From positions 248,001 to 312,000 of the forward strand of contig NZ_JARANZ010000005.1 in assembly GCF_029889905.1 (NCBI RefSeq): a stretch of 64,000 bases of DNA, written 5' to 3'. Numbering within the stretch: the first letter of the stretch is position 1; every line of letters starts with the position of its first letter. Of the stretch, positions 36,621 through 47,180 are shown piece after piece. A program made the position numbers and the translations under genes. A model generated the notes under the pieces. That model was given only the letters and a program-made list of their open reading frames with translations. It did no database searches and was not told the origin of the DNA. Source of the stretch: Chromohalobacter sp. 11-W. Its GTDB lineage: Bacteria; Pseudomonadota; Gammaproteobacteria; Pseudomonadales; Halomonadaceae.

Positions 36621-38600
36621 TTAGAAGTCGAGGCTTGCCCCTACCCAATACCGACGCCCATCGTCCACGTAACCGTATTCGTCGTAGTCGATTTCTTCGT
36701 CGAAGATGTTATAGACACCGAGCATGAGCTTGGTTCGTCTGGTGAGCTGCCATGAACCGCCACTGTCCACGAAGGTGTAGGAAGGGGCTCGGGTGGTATT
36801 GGAAGAGGGCCCTTCGACGGGCTGACTTTCCTTACCGCGGTAGGTCAAGCGAGCCCAGGCATTGAGGCGCTGCGACGGGGCCCAGTCCAGCGTGCCGCTG
36901 AACTGATGTTTGGGCAATTGGGTCAACGGATTGCCTTCGTATTCGCCGCTTTTTTGCTCGGAGTCGGTATAGGTATAGCTCGTCGACAAGGTCAACGTCT
37001 CGGTCAGCGGCGACGAGAGTGCGAGCTCCACGCCTTGCGTCACGGCTTCGTCGACATTGATGCGGGTATTGGTCCGCAGAGTGCCGTCATCGTCGGTATC
37101 GTACTGCGTTACCGGCGGGCATGCCGTGGCCGAGCCACAACGTACCCGCGTGATCTTGTCCTCGAAGTCGTTGTGGAACAGTGTCACGCTGGCATTCAGG
37201 CCACTCGGGGCGCTATACAGCAAGGCCAGCTCCTGGTTGAGCGATGTCTCGGGCTCCAGATCCGGATTACCGTAAGTGGTACCGCCACGACTAATGGCTC
37301 CCCAATCGGCCGTTACCTCACGCAGCCCGGGAGCGCGATACCCGGTGGAAACACCGCCCTTGAGCGTCCAGCGCGGCGCCGCCTGCCAAACCCCATACAG
37401 ACGCGGGCTGACATGGCTACCGTAGTTTTCGTTGTCATCCAGACGCACCCCGCCGGTCAACGAGAAATCTTGCGTCAATAGCCATTCATCCTCGGCGAAC
37501 AGCGCCCACTGATAGTTACTGACCTGGGTCCGGTCAGAAATCTGGTTGGTGTTCTGATCATCGAGTTCTTCTTTCTCATAGTTAGCGCCCAGCGTCACGA
37601 TATGACCCGACAACGGCAGTACCCACTGGGTGTTCGCCACGGTGTTGGTAATTTCTATATCGCGCGACTTGTTATCGGTGGCCTCGCGCTGGACGTAACT
37701 GTCGGAGGTGGCGAATCCCCAGCGCCCGGTATGGGTCAATGCGTAATGTTCGCGATCATGCTCCGAATAGCTATCGGTACAGCCGCCGCGGCACCCTTCC
37801 GCCGGGGCAGATTTGCCGACATGTGACGCGCGATCCTGCGTTTCCTTGCCGACCTCAACACCAAAATCGTGATTCTCGCTCGGGGTCAGCGCAAATTTGG
37901 CGGTCAGGCTTTGTAGATCCTTGTCCTCGTACCCTTGCTCGATGTCATCTTCCTCACGCTTCTGGTACTGGCCATAGACTTGCAGCCCCAGCAGGTCGTC
38001 GGCCAAGGGCCCCGAGACATAAAGCTGCCCCTGATTGGCATTGCCCGAGTCGCTGTCTTCCTGAAGTGTGGCTTCGGCACGCACGTTGCCGTGCCAATCA
38101 TCGGCCACCTTACGCGTAATGACGTTAATGACCCCGCCGATCGCGTCCGAGCCATAAAGCGTCGACATCGGCCCGCGAATGACCTCGATCCGCTCAATGG
38201 CCTGCAGTGGCGGCAACCAGTCCTGCTCGAACCCAGCACTTCCATTGGGACGCGACTCGCGCGAGGATTGGCGGCGACCATCGACGAGCATCAAGGTGTA
38301 CTGCGCCGGCATGCCACGCATGCTGATATCGGCGCCGTTATCGCCACGACCACCTCCCGTGACGATAACGCCGGGGACATCACGCAAGGCGTCGGTGATA
38401 TCGCGGTAGGCCTTTTTCTCGAGCTGCTCGCGCGAAATGACACTGATCGATGCCGGCGCGTCCTGTATCTGCTGGGCGTATCCCGCGGCGGTGACGACGA
38501 CATTGTCGAGTTGGACATCGTCATCGGCAGCATAGGCCAGCGGCGTACCGAGAGTGGTAACGGCAAGTGCAAGCACTGATGGCCGAACGTAATGAGACAT
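36621..38600 (-). CDS. TonB-dependent outer-membrane receptor (FepA/CirA-like)
   Basis: The 659-residue receptor has a signal peptide ending PLAYAAD, a TonB-box-like segment (DNVVVTAAG), a plug domain with DALRDVPGVIVTGGG and IERIEVIRGPMSTLYGSDAIGGVINVIT, and a beta barrel that ends in aromatic RRYWVGASLDF. Two short-spaced cysteine pairs in surface loops (EGCRGGCTD; RCGSATACPP) recall FepA/CirA/IrgA catecholate-siderophore receptors. ATG 38600 is preceded by GGGAG. The ligand is unproven. It is divergent from the LysR gene, and its AT-rich upstream region may hold a Fur site. Confidence 0.92.
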   Translation of the reverse strand: MSHYVRPSVLALAVTTLGTPLAYAADDDVQLDNVVVTAAGYAQQIQDAPASISVISREQLEKKAYRDITDALRDVPGVIVTGGGRGDNGADISMRGMPAQYTLMLVDGRRQSSRESRPNGSAGFEQDWLPPLQAIERIEVIRGPMSTLYGSDAIGGVINVITRKVADDWHGNVRAEATLQEDSDSGNANQGQLYVSGPLADDLLGLQVYGQYQKREEDDIEQGYEDKDLQSLTAKFALTPSENHDFGVEVGKETQDRASHVGKSAPAEGCRGGCTDSYSEHDREHYALTHTGRWGFATSDSYVQREATDNKSRDIEITNTVANTQWVLPLSGHIVTLGANYEKEELDDQNTNQISDRTQVSNYQWALFAEDEWLLTQDFSLTGGVRLDDNENYGSHVSPRLYGVWQAAPRWTLKGGVSTGYRAPGLREVTADWGAISRGGTTYGNPDLEPETSLNQELALLYSAPSGLNASVTLFHNDFEDKITRVRCGSATACPPVTQYDTDDDGTLRTNTRINVDEAVTQGVELALSSPLTETLTLSTSYTYTDSEQKSGEYEGNPLTQLPKHQFSGTLDWAPSQRLNAWARLTYRGKESQPVEGPSSNTTRAPSYTFVDSGGSWQLTRRTKLMLGVYNIFDEEIDYDEYGYVDDGRRYWVGASLDF

Positions 38601-38653
38601 GATGCGTTGTTCTCCCTGATGAATCCCGCTCCGACACCGCTGGAGCTTTTGCA

Positions 38654-38790
38654 TGATATTTAATGCGAATTTTTATCATTTAGATTCTTTCACAGAGAGT
38701 GACAACAGAACACGGGACAGGGCGTTTCATAATCCGCAACGCAACAAGAGATAATTACAAGCGTTAATGATTTTCAAAAACGTCGCACAA
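38654..38790 (-). promoter_or_regulatory. AT-rich promoter region of the receptor gene, possible Fur site
   Basis: The region between the receptor and the LysR gene is markedly AT-rich against a GC-rich background. AATGCGAATTTTTATCATT at 38662-38680 has a loose resemblance to Fur hexamers, and a second AT-rich block (GATAATTACAAGCGTTAATG) lies at about 38750-38770. The match is weak. Confidence 0.25.
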
Positions 38791-38827
38791 TATGCCAGAA
38801 TAGTGACCCACTCCACGCACCACGCTG

Positions 38828-39781
38828 ATGATGGCCTATGGCATGCACGATCTCGATGAATTGACCGCGTTCGCCTCGGTCATGGCGTCCGGCAGCCTGA
38901 CCGCCAGCGCACGCGAACTGGGGCTAGCGAAGTCGACACTCAGTCGGCGTATCAGCCAGTTGGAAGAACGACTGGGGCAACCGCTGCTACGACGCCAAGC
39001 CAACCGACTGCTTCCCACCGAAGCCGGTACGCTGTTTCTTGCCTACAGTCAGCAGATACTGCACCTCGCCGAGCAAGGCCAGCAGGCGCTCGACGATTTG
39101 CGCGCAGATGTCAGCGGCACGTTGACCGTCGAGGTGCATAACGCCTTTGCGCGGGGCTGGTTCAGCCAGCAGATGGAAGATTTCGTGGCACGTCATCCGG
39201 GCGTGCGCCTGAACCTGCATACCCGCATGACGCCGCCCACGGGCCCCGAAGACGAGACCCTGTGCCTGTGGCTGGGCGACGTCGCCGACTGCGGCCTGCG
39301 TCAGGAAACGCTTGGCTACATGCGTCGTGGCGTCTACGCGCATCCCGACTATTTCCGGCGCCATGGCATGCCTCGCCACCCCCGCGAACTGACAGAACAC
39401 GCCTGGGTCGATTTGCTCGGCACCAGTGAAGAAGGCGTGACGTTGCATCACACGCGTGAAGGAGAGACCCGGATCACGCTGCCGCCCTCACGTCTGCACG
39501 TGGATCAATACGTCCTGCATATCGATGCCATCGCACGAGGACGCGGCCTCGGCCTTCTCCCCCACTGGATGGCCGAGAAACGCCTTCAACATCATCCCGG
39601 CAGCTTGGCGCCCTGCCTCGCAGAATGGGCACCCTCGTCACTTCCCATCACCTTGCTCTATCCCTTCGGGCGTTTACCTCGCAAGAGCGTCACGCTTCTC
39701 GAACAGATCCGCCAGACCGTGCCGGAGAGCTGGCGCCTGCATTCACCTATCCCGCCCGAGCGCGTTTTCACGCTAGACTGA
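38828..39781 (+). CDS. LysR-family transcriptional regulator
   Basis: The 317-residue protein has a winged helix-turn-helix at about residues 8-65 (ASGSLTASARELGLAKSTLSR; LEERLGQPLLRR) and a C-terminal effector domain (GTLTVEVHNAF...). It lies upstream of the DUF1656-aaeA-aaeB operon in the same direction and is divergent from the TonB receptor. By analogy with AaeR, it probably responds to an aromatic acid and controls the efflux operon; three direct repeats downstream of it are candidate binding sites. Starts at 38828, 38831 and 38843 (MHDLDELTAF) are all possible; none has a strong ribosome binding site. Confidence 0.9.
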   Translation: MMAYGMHDLDELTAFASVMASGSLTASARELGLAKSTLSRRISQLEERLGQPLLRRQANRLLPTEAGTLFLAYSQQILHLAEQGQQALDDLRADVSGTLTVEVHNAFARGWFSQQMEDFVARHPGVRLNLHTRMTPPTGPEDETLCLWLGDVADCGLRQETLGYMRRGVYAHPDYFRRHGMPRHPRELTEHAWVDLLGTSEEGVTLHHTREGETRITLPPSRLHVDQYVLHIDAIARGRGLGLLPHWMAEKRLQHHPGSLAPCLAEWAPSSLPITLLYPFGRLPRKSVTLLEQIRQTVPESWRLHSPIPPERVFTLD

Positions 39782-39821
39782 CAGCCTCAAAATGGCATGC
39801 TGTACTCTCTTTTATAAAGAA

Positions 39822-39879
39822 CCGGTTCATATAAAAAGCTGGCTCAAGTGAAAGTCAGTGCATGTGGAAGCCGGTTCAT
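39822..39879. repeat. Three imperfect direct repeats before the efflux operon
   Basis: CCGGTTCAT at 39822, CTGGCTCAA at 39839 and CCGGTTCAT at 39871 each follow A-rich text and are followed by an A-rich GAAA or AAAA. Spacings are 17 and 32 bases. They lie between the LysR gene and the efflux operon, where operator repeats would be expected. Confidence 0.5.
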
Positions 39880-39958
39880 GCGAAATGCCGATGTCCAGGT
39901 GTCGCGCATTTTGATAGCGTGCTAACATATGCGCTTGCCTTGGCGAATGGGAGAGGGA

Positions 39959-40177
39959 ATGGGTCTCAAGGAAATCGCTGTCGGTGGCATTTATCTCAGT
40001 CCGCTGCTTATCTATGCCCTGTTAGGGTTCATCGGCGCACTCATTGTGCGTACCGTATTGCATCGACTCGTAGGGCAACACATCCCTTGGTTCGAAGCGT
40101 GGTTCGATGCCGCCTTGTTCGTCATCATTACGGCCGCCGTCGCCTTTGCCTTCTCGCCCACTGCTGGAATCGTTTAA
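39959..40177 (+). CDS. DUF1656 small membrane protein (AaeX-like)
   Basis: The 72-residue protein has two membrane segments (LSPLLIYALLGFIGALIV and ALFVIITAAVAFAF) joined by a short loop. DUF1656/AaeX proteins accompany AaeAB aromatic acid pumps; their role is unknown. GGGAG lies five bases before ATG 39959; two in-frame ATG codons upstream (39929, 39947) lack a site. The stop abuts the aaeA start with no gap. Confidence 0.88.
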   Translation: MGLKEIAVGGIYLSPLLIYALLGFIGALIVRTVLHRLVGQHIPWFEAWFDAALFVIITAAVAFAFSPTAGIV

Positions 40178-41047
40178 ATGCGCACACCGCTACGCATGCT
40201 GATCACCCTCGTTGTCGTGGCACTGGCCATCGCTGCCGGCGTCTGGCTCTGGCATTACTATCTATATACGCCATGGACACGCGACGGCCGCGTTCGTGCC
40301 GATGTCGTCACGATCGCCCCGGATGTCTCGGGCTGGGTGCGCCAGCTGCCAGTGAGCGACACGCAGAAAGTCGAACAAGGCGACACCCTGTTCCAGATCG
40401 ATCAGGCGCGTTACCAAACTGCCGTCAACAAAGCCCAGGCCATGGTCGCGTTGAACCAAGCGCAGTTGGAGCTCAAGCGACACGAGGAGAACCGGCGCAA
40501 CAACTTGAGCAATCAGGCCATCAGCAGCGAGGATCGTGAAGTCGCGCGAATCGATACCCGCGTGGCGAAAGCCAATCTCGACGAGGCCCAGGCCAACCTG
40601 GAAAGCGCCCAGCTCGACTTGAAGCGCACCGTGGTCAAGGCACCCGCCGATGGGCATATCCTCAATCTGCACCTTACCGAGGGCAACTACGTTTCGGCCG
40701 GCAATGCCGTGATGGCACTGCTCAAAGCGGACTCCTACTACGTGACCGGGTATTTCGAAGAGACCAAGATGTCGCGTATCGATGAAGGCGACACCGCCAA
40801 GATCACGCTGATGAACGGCGATACCGAATTGCGTGGCCATGTCACGGGCGTCGGACGCGGGATTGCCGATAGCAATACCTCGCCCAACGATCAGCTCTTG
40901 CCTCAGGTCGAGCCGACCTTCAATTGGGTCAGGCTAGCGCAGCGGATTCCGGTGCGCATCGCGCTCGATGAGGTCCCCGACGAGACGCTGCTCAGTGCCG
41001 GCATGACCGCCACCATCCATATCGTCGACGAGACGGATACCGACTGA
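40178..41047 (+). CDS. aaeA: Membrane-fusion protein of aromatic acid efflux pump, AaeA-like
   Basis: The 289-residue HlyD-family protein has one N-terminal membrane segment (LITLVVVALAIAAGVWLW), a lipoyl half-motif (VRADVVTIAPDVSGWVRQL), a coiled-coil hairpin (about residues 85-160) and the second lipoyl half (TVVKAPADGHILNLHL), followed by a beta barrel. It bridges AaeB to the outer membrane region. The family exports p-hydroxybenzoate and other aromatic carboxylates. It is directly coupled to the DUF1656 and aaeB genes. Confidence 0.9.
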   Translation: MRTPLRMLITLVVVALAIAAGVWLWHYYLYTPWTRDGRVRADVVTIAPDVSGWVRQLPVSDTQKVEQGDTLFQIDQARYQTAVNKAQAMVALNQAQLELKRHEENRRNNLSNQAISSEDREVARIDTRVAKANLDEAQANLESAQLDLKRTVVKAPADGHILNLHLTEGNYVSAGNAVMALLKADSYYVTGYFEETKMSRIDEGDTAKITLMNGDTELRGHVTGVGRGIADSNTSPNDQLLPQVEPTFNWVRLAQRIPVRIALDEVPDETLLSAGMTATIHIVDETDTD

Positions 41048-41054
41048 GCCGCCC

Positions 41055-43103
41055 ATGTCGCCTTGGCTGGAAACCTACCTCACCCCTTCGAAGGCGTCGC
41101 TGCAGTTCGCCGCCAAGACCACACTGGCGATGCTGCTGGCGCTTTACATCGCGCTATGGTGCGATCTCGACCGTCCCTATTGGGCGTTGATCTCGGCAGC
41201 CTTCCTGCAGATCCGACCGATGAGCGGCATGGTCGTCGAAAAAGGCATCTGCCAGATCGGCGGCACCCTCATCGGTGCGCTGGTCGGCATCGTCATCATG
41301 GCCTTCTTCGCACAGGCACGTGTGCCCGCCTTGGTAGTGCTGACGCTGTGGATCATGTTCTGCACCTACGGCAGCTCGCTGTTGCGCAACAACTTTTCCT
41401 ACGGCTGCATCATGGGAGCCGTCACGGCAATGCTGATCGTGGTCATCGCCGCCGGTCAGCCCGGCGGCCTCTTCGATATCGCCGTCGCACGGCTCTCCGA
41501 GCTGGGGCTCGGCGCCCTCTGCGCCACTCTTGTCAGTGCCTTGCTATGGCCCACGCGCGTCAAGGACCACTTGGCCAATCAAGCCGACGAGGTAATCAAC
41601 CACGCCTTCACGCACGCCGGGCAACGCCTCGATGCCGGCGATGGCCTGGACGCCATGCAGCAATCGTTGACCGCCAGTCTCGAGCCGCTGACGATGCTCG
41701 AAACCGACAGCCAGGCGGCACGCTACGAGGGCCCCGATGGCGGCGGCCGAATCCGCGCGACGCACGTGCTCACCCGACGCACGTTGCGGTTCTTCGCCAC
41801 GCTGGGCGCGCTTTATCAGTTGCTGCACGACCATCGCGAGCGCATCAGCGCGCCCCTGCACCAGTTGGCCAACGAAATCGCCGACGGCTTTCGCAACGCC
41901 GAGCACGTGAAAGGCGTACCCGCCGCACGCCGCCAACTACAGGATCTGCGCAAGCGCGCTCACGGCTATTCCGACACGCAGCTCGACCCCTTGCAGCGCC
42001 GTGTGCTTCTGGCGCTGCGCGAGGTCCTCGGTCATGCCATGATCATGCTCGACGCGCGCGAGGCCATCGCCCACCCCGGGCGCAAGCAACTACGCGGCGG
42101 CTCGTTGTCCTGGCACCGCGATCACCTGGTGGCGTTGCTCAATGCCGGCCGCGCGGGGCTGGTCTTTTCGTGTCTGGCCATCTTCTGGTTGCAGACACAC
42201 TGGAACAACGGCCAGGTCGCGATGCTTCTCGGCACTCTGTTCTCGGCGTTTTTCGCCACACGCGATAACCCCGTGACGATCTGCATGATGTTCTTCAAAG
42301 GCATGCTGGCCGCATTGCCCAGCGCCTTCCTGTTCGGCCATGTGTTGCTCTCGCAGGCCAACGGCTTTCCCATGCTCGCCATGCTCTTCGTCACGCCGCT
42401 GTTCCTAGGGCTGCTTGGCGCCTCCAACCCACGCTTGATGGGTTATTGCCTTGCCTTCACTATCTTCAATATTCTGCTGACCATGCCCGGCAATGGGATG
42501 GAATTCTCATTCGACAGCTTCGCCAATCGCGCCATCGCCGTCATTGTCGGGCTCAGCGCCGTGGTGATGGGGTTCCGCCTGTTCCCCGGCCTGGGCACGC
42601 CGATCCGGCGCCGGCGTTTGATCGGCGCCATCAGCCACGACTTGCGGTATATCGACCAGCAGCCCTTGCATGAAGCCGAAAGCCGCTTCAGCGGCCGCAT
42701 GGCCGATCGCCTGCTGCAACTCGCACGGCACGACGACATGCTGCCCGAGGATCATCGCCACCTATTCATGATCGGCCTCAACGGCCTCGACCTGGGTCGC
42801 TCGTGTTTACGCCTGCGCCACCGCCTGGAAGACGCACCGGCGCCTGTACGTGACGCCATGCAACATCTTCTGGCCACGCTGGCCGACGGCTTCGAGGACA
42901 GTGCCCATGGCCGCTCGCCTCAGGGAATAAACCAGGCCGGCCAAGCGCTGGACGATGCCATCGCACGCCATGGCGGCATCGAGGAAGACGCGCGCGAGCT
43001 CATCGAGGGATTGATCGAGCGACTCGTCTTGGTGTTGGAACGTCAGGCCGACGTCATGGCCGAGCGTCAAACACCGGCCATCTCCGCGACCAAGAGCGCC
43101 TGA
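41055..43103 (+). CDS. aaeB: FUSC-family aromatic acid efflux permease, AaeB-like
   Basis: The 682-residue inner-membrane protein has the two FUSC/AaeB halves: an N-terminal membrane bundle (LQFAAKTTLAMLLALYIALWCDLDRPYWALISA) written here in parts as LQFAAKTTLAML and DRPYWALISA, a soluble helical insert, and a second bundle (VALLNAGRAGLVFSCLAIFW region), ending in a C-terminal soluble domain. It works with AaeA to expel aromatic acids such as p-hydroxybenzoate. A substrate such as p-aminobenzoate derivatives is possible but not shown. Confidence 0.92.
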   Translation: MSPWLETYLTPSKASLQFAAKTTLAMLLALYIALWCDLDRPYWALISAAFLQIRPMSGMVVEKGICQIGGTLIGALVGIVIMAFFAQARVPALVVLTLWIMFCTYGSSLLRNNFSYGCIMGAVTAMLIVVIAAGQPGGLFDIAVARLSELGLGALCATLVSALLWPTRVKDHLANQADEVINHAFTHAGQRLDAGDGLDAMQQSLTASLEPLTMLETDSQAARYEGPDGGGRIRATHVLTRRTLRFFATLGALYQLLHDHRERISAPLHQLANEIADGFRNAEHVKGVPAARRQLQDLRKRAHGYSDTQLDPLQRRVLLALREVLGHAMIMLDAREAIAHPGRKQLRGGSLSWHRDHLVALLNAGRAGLVFSCLAIFWLQTHWNNGQVAMLLGTLFSAFFATRDNPVTICMMFFKGMLAALPSAFLFGHVLLSQANGFPMLAMLFVTPLFLGLLGASNPRLMGYCLAFTIFNILLTMPGNGMEFSFDSFANRAIAVIVGLSAVVMGFRLFPGLGTPIRRRRLIGAISHDLRYIDQQPLHEAESRFSGRMADRLLQLARHDDMLPEDHRHLFMIGLNGLDLGRSCLRLRHRLEDAPAPVRDAMQHLLATLADGFEDSAHGRSPQGINQAGQALDDAIARHGGIEEDARELIEGLIERLVLVLERQADVMAERQTPAISATKSA

Positions 43104-43129
43104 CGACCCACGTCATCCGAGAGATAAAT

Positions 43130-43549
43130 ATGCAGATCCGCCCTTTCCAGCCCCAAGATGAAGAGAGCGTCATTGCGCTTTGGCAACGCTGCGAGCTGAC
43201 GCGCCCATGGAACGACCCACGCCGCGACATCGCACGCAAGCTCGCGGAAGACCCCAGCCTGTTTCTGGTGGGAGTGGAAGCGGGCGCGGTGATCGCCAGT
43301 GCCATGGCGGGCTACGACGGTCATCGTGGCTGGGTGCACTATCTGGCGGTCAGCCCCGATTGCCAGCGCCGCGGCCTTGGCCGCCAATTACTCACCGCCG
43401 TGGAGCGCGCCCTGCAGGCCCGGGGCTGCCCGAAGCTGATGCTGATGGTACGCAACGAGCATCCCACGCTGATCGACTATTACCGCCGCCAAGGGTACGA
43501 CGAAGGTGACTTCGTGACCCTTGGCAAGCGCTTGATCGCCGACGACTGA
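43130..43549 (+). CDS. GNAT acetyltransferase, YpeA-like
   Basis: The 139-residue protein has the GNAT fold with acetyl-CoA loop SPDCQRRGLGRQLL. It follows E. coli YpeA along its length (MQIRPFQPQDEE, LWQRCELTRPWNDP, MVRNEH, YYRRQGY). The substrate of YpeA is not established. The gene ends exactly where the convergent SDR gene ends, with the stop codons abutting in TGATCA. Confidence 0.88.
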   Translation: MQIRPFQPQDEESVIALWQRCELTRPWNDPRRDIARKLAEDPSLFLVGVEAGAVIASAMAGYDGHRGWVHYLAVSPDCQRRGLGRQLLTAVERALQARGCPKLMLMVRNEHPTLIDYYRRQGYDEGDFVTLGKRLIADD

Positions 43550-44362
<813 letters not shown>

Positions 44363-45073
44363 TCAACCAGGATAGCCGCCCTCGATGTCGACGATGCGCG
44401 TGGCATTGCGCCCTACGCCACCATGCTGATCCAGCATGCGCTCGATCCAGGCATAGACCGGGTCGGCATTGGAGACGAGATCCGCCGCCGAGACACACCG
44501 TGCCCACATGAAATGACCGAAGACCATGTAGTCGGCACCGCCGGGCGCTTCGCCGTCGAGGAAGTCGGCCTCTTCGAGACGCCCACGCAACGGCTCGAGG
44601 GCCGCATCGAGTGCCGAGAGTCCTTTGCTGGGCGCATGCATTTCCTCGAGGCTGCGTCCCAGCGCCTTTTCACGCGTTTCACGAAAATAGGCCTGATCGT
44701 CAGGATGCACGACGTTGAACAAGTCCATGACGATGGTGCGCAGGATCCCCGGCGCCAGGGCCCGCTCGCTGTAGAACTTGAAGAAGCGCGCCCGTGACTC
44801 CGACATGTCGTCGCCCAACAGCGGATTTTGCGGGTACACGCGATCCAGATAGCGGAAGATCTCGTAGCTATCGGTGACCGAGGTCTCACCGTCGACGAGT
44901 ACCGGCACCTTGCCTTGTCCCGAAAACGCGATCGCCTCTTTCTGTGTGAAACGCCATGGAATGAAATCGCATTCCAGGCCCTTGTGTGCCAGCGCATAAC
45001 GCACGCGCCAGCAGTAAGGCGAGAACCGCAGCCGCTCGTCACGCCCGCTCAAATCGTACATCTGCAACGCCAT
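44363..45073 (-). CDS. Glutathione S-transferase family protein
   Basis: The 236-residue protein has a thioredoxin-like N-terminal domain (SPYCWRVRYALAHKGLE; GQGKVPVLVDG; VTDSYEIFRYLD) and a helical C-terminal domain. The SPYCWR position of the catalytic Cys or Ser and the overall pattern fit beta-etherase-like or other uncharacterised bacterial GSTs. AAAGGAG precedes ATG 45073. Substrate unknown. Confidence 0.88.
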   Translation of the reverse strand: MALQMYDLSGRDERLRFSPYCWRVRYALAHKGLECDFIPWRFTQKEAIAFSGQGKVPVLVDGETSVTDSYEIFRYLDRVYPQNPLLGDDMSESRARFFKFYSERALAPGILRTIVMDLFNVVHPDDQAYFRETREKALGRSLEEMHAPSKGLSALDAALEPLRGRLEEADFLDGEAPGGADYMVFGHFMWARCVSAADLVSNADPVYAWIERMLDQHGGVGRNATRIVDIEGGYPG

Positions 45074-45458
45074 GCCACCGCTCCTTTTTGATCATAGGCT
45101 TAGCGTGAGAATACTCCACGCGCCGGACCTCCGACGCTACCACATGCCACGCAATCGCGCCTACGACGCCCGCGCCCAGGCGGCGATGTCCTTGAAAAGG
45201 CTCGTCTATTAGTCGAACTCAAGACGTACTAAACACCTCGTCAACACGCCGAAAGACTCCGACGAAGGTCACAAGCAAGGCTATAGAAATTTGATTTTGA
45301 AAGATATTTCGACCTCACCAGATTGAATCCATTATTGGTAATACCAATTATCCAACAATTGGCCCTGTCGCATTTCACGTTTATCTTTTGCGCGATGACG
45401 GGCGATATTCGCCTGCCTCCGTCTTGCGCTGCACAACAACACAATCAGGGGCACTTTC
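45074..45458. other. Intergenic region with permease promoter
   Basis: These 385 bases lie between divergent genes. The right half is AT-rich and contains the operator at 45334-45348; from there to the permease start is a 110-base leader. The left half shows nothing recognisable. Confidence 0.5.
45334..45348. promoter_or_regulatory. GntR/FCD-type operator before the permease
   Basis: ATTGGTAATACCAAT is a palindrome with 7-base arms and a single central base. It contains TGGT-N3-ACCA, the recognition pattern of FCD-subfamily GntR regulators such as PdhR and LldR. A second copy precedes glcD (47215-47229). The regulator gene is not in the window. Confidence 0.75.
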
Positions 45459-47153
45459 ATGAATCAAACGCTGCTCTCGCTACTCGCCTTCCTGCCATTG
45501 GTGCTGGCCGGCGTACTGCTGATTGGCTTCCGAGTTCAGGCCAAGGTCGCCATGCCCGTAGTCTTCGTGGTCACCGCGCTGATCGCCTTGCTGGCCTGGG
45601 ATATGACGTTCACCCGGGTCGCTGCCTCGACGTTCCAGGGACTGATCCTCACCGTGGGCCTTTTGTGGATCATCTTCGGCGCCATCATGCTACTCAATAC
45701 GCTGAAGCACTCCGGCGGCATCACCGCCATTCGCAACGGTTTTTCCAGCATCAGCCCCGACCGACGCGTGCAAGCGCTGATCGTCGCCTGGCTGTTCGGC
45801 TGCTTCATCGAAGGGGCCTCCGGTTTCGGAACCCCAGCAGCCGTGGCGGCGCCGCTGATGGTGGCACTGGGCTTTCCCGCGCTGGGCGCGGTGACCGTGG
45901 GCATGATGATTCAGTCCACGCCGGTCTCCTTCGGCGCCGTCGGCACACCCATCGTGGTGGGCGTCACCGGCGGCCTCAACCGCAACGCGATCACCGAACA
46001 ACTGACCGCCAGCGGCTCGAGCTGGGAAAGCTTCTTTCGACTGGTCGCCTCGGAAGTCGCCATTACCCACGCCATCGTGGGGGTCCTGATGCCACTGATC
46101 ATGGTCATCGTGATGGTGCGCTTCTTCGGTGCCAACCGCTCCTGGAAGGAAGGGCTCTCGATCACACCGTTCGCGTTGTTCACTGGCGTCGCCTTCGTGG
46201 TGCCCTACGCCCTGGTGGGCGTGATCCTGGGCCCTGAGTTCCCATCGATGATCGGTGCCCTGGTGGGTCTGGCGATTGTCGTGCCAGCCGCCAAGAAAGG
46301 CTTCCTGCTACCCAAAGACACCTGGGACTTCCCGGACAGCACGACCTGGCCGGACGAGTGGCTCGGACGCCTGGAAATCAAGATGGATCAAGTCGCCGGC
46401 AAGGCGCCGATGTCGGTCTTCATGGGCTGGGTGCCGTATGTGCTGCTGGCCGTTCTTCTGGTGATCTCGCGCACCGTGCCGTCGGTCACCTCGACGCTTC
46501 AGTCGATCAGCCTTAGCTGGAACGACATCCTCGGTGAAAGCGGTGTCTCGGGTAGCCTTCAGCCCTTGTACCTGCCTGGAGGCATCATCCTGATCGTGGT
46601 GCTGCTTACCGTGTTGCTGCACCGCATGCGCGCTAGCGAGCTGGGTGCGGCCTTCAGCGAATCGACCAAGACGCTGTTGGGCGCCGGCTTCGTGTTGATC
46701 TTCACCGTGCCGATGGTACGCATCCTGATCAACTCCGGCGTCAACCAGGCCGATCTAGTCTCGATGCCCGTGGCCATGGCGCAACTCGTCGCCGATGGCG
46801 TGGGGCATGTCTATCCGTTCTTCGCCCCCGCCGTCGGTGCGTTGGGAGCGTTCATCGCGGGTTCCAACACAGTCTCCAACCTGATGCTCTCGGACTTCCA
46901 GTTCAATGTCGCCGAGGCCTTGGGGCTGTCCACCGCGATGATGGTGGCGCTGCAAGCCGTGGGCGCGGCCGCCGGCAACATGATCGCCATTCACAACGTG
47001 GTCGCCGCCTCCGCTACCGTGGGCCTGCTGGGCCGCGAGGGCACTACGCTGCGCAAGACGATCCTGCCGACGCTTTACTACCTTATCTTCACGGGCCTCA
47101 TCGGCTTGTTCGCGTTCTACGTGATCGGGGTCAGCGATCCACTACTCGGCTAG
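45459..47153 (+). CDS. L-lactate/glycolate permease, LldP/GlcA family
   Basis: The 564-residue protein has about 12-14 membrane segments and the lactate permease family blocks [54 protein letters not shown] and the C-terminal [18 protein letters not shown]. coli LldP and GlcA are close paralogues that both carry lactate and glycolate with protons. Because the next operon is glcDEFG and both share the same operator, a glycolate role (GlcA) is as likely as lactate. It ends in a terminator at 47181-47214. Confidence 0.93.
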   Translation: MNQTLLSLLAFLPLVLAGVLLIGFRVQAKVAMPVVFVVTALIALLAWDMTFTRVAASTFQGLILTVGLLWIIFGAIMLLNTLKHSGGITAIRNGFSSISPDRRVQALIVAWLFGCFIEGASGFGTPAAVAAPLMVALGFPALGAVTVGMMIQSTPVSFGAVGTPIVVGVTGGLNRNAITEQLTASGSSWESFFRLVASEVAITHAIVGVLMPLIMVIVMVRFFGANRSWKEGLSITPFALFTGVAFVVPYALVGVILGPEFPSMIGALVGLAIVVPAAKKGFLLPKDTWDFPDSTTWPDEWLGRLEIKMDQVAGKAPMSVFMGWVPYVLLAVLLVISRTVPSVTSTLQSISLSWNDILGESGVSGSLQPLYLPGGIILIVVLLTVLLHRMRASELGAAFSESTKTLLGAGFVLIFTVPMVRILINSGVNQADLVSMPVAMAQLVADGVGHVYPFFAPAVGALGAFIAGSNTVSNLMLSDFQFNVAEALGLSTAMMVALQAVGAAAGNMIAIHNVVAASATVGLLGREGTTLRKTILPTLYYLIFTGLIGLFAFYVIGVSDPLLG

Positions 47154-47180
47154 CCCGCACCGGCCGACCCCCTCATGGGT

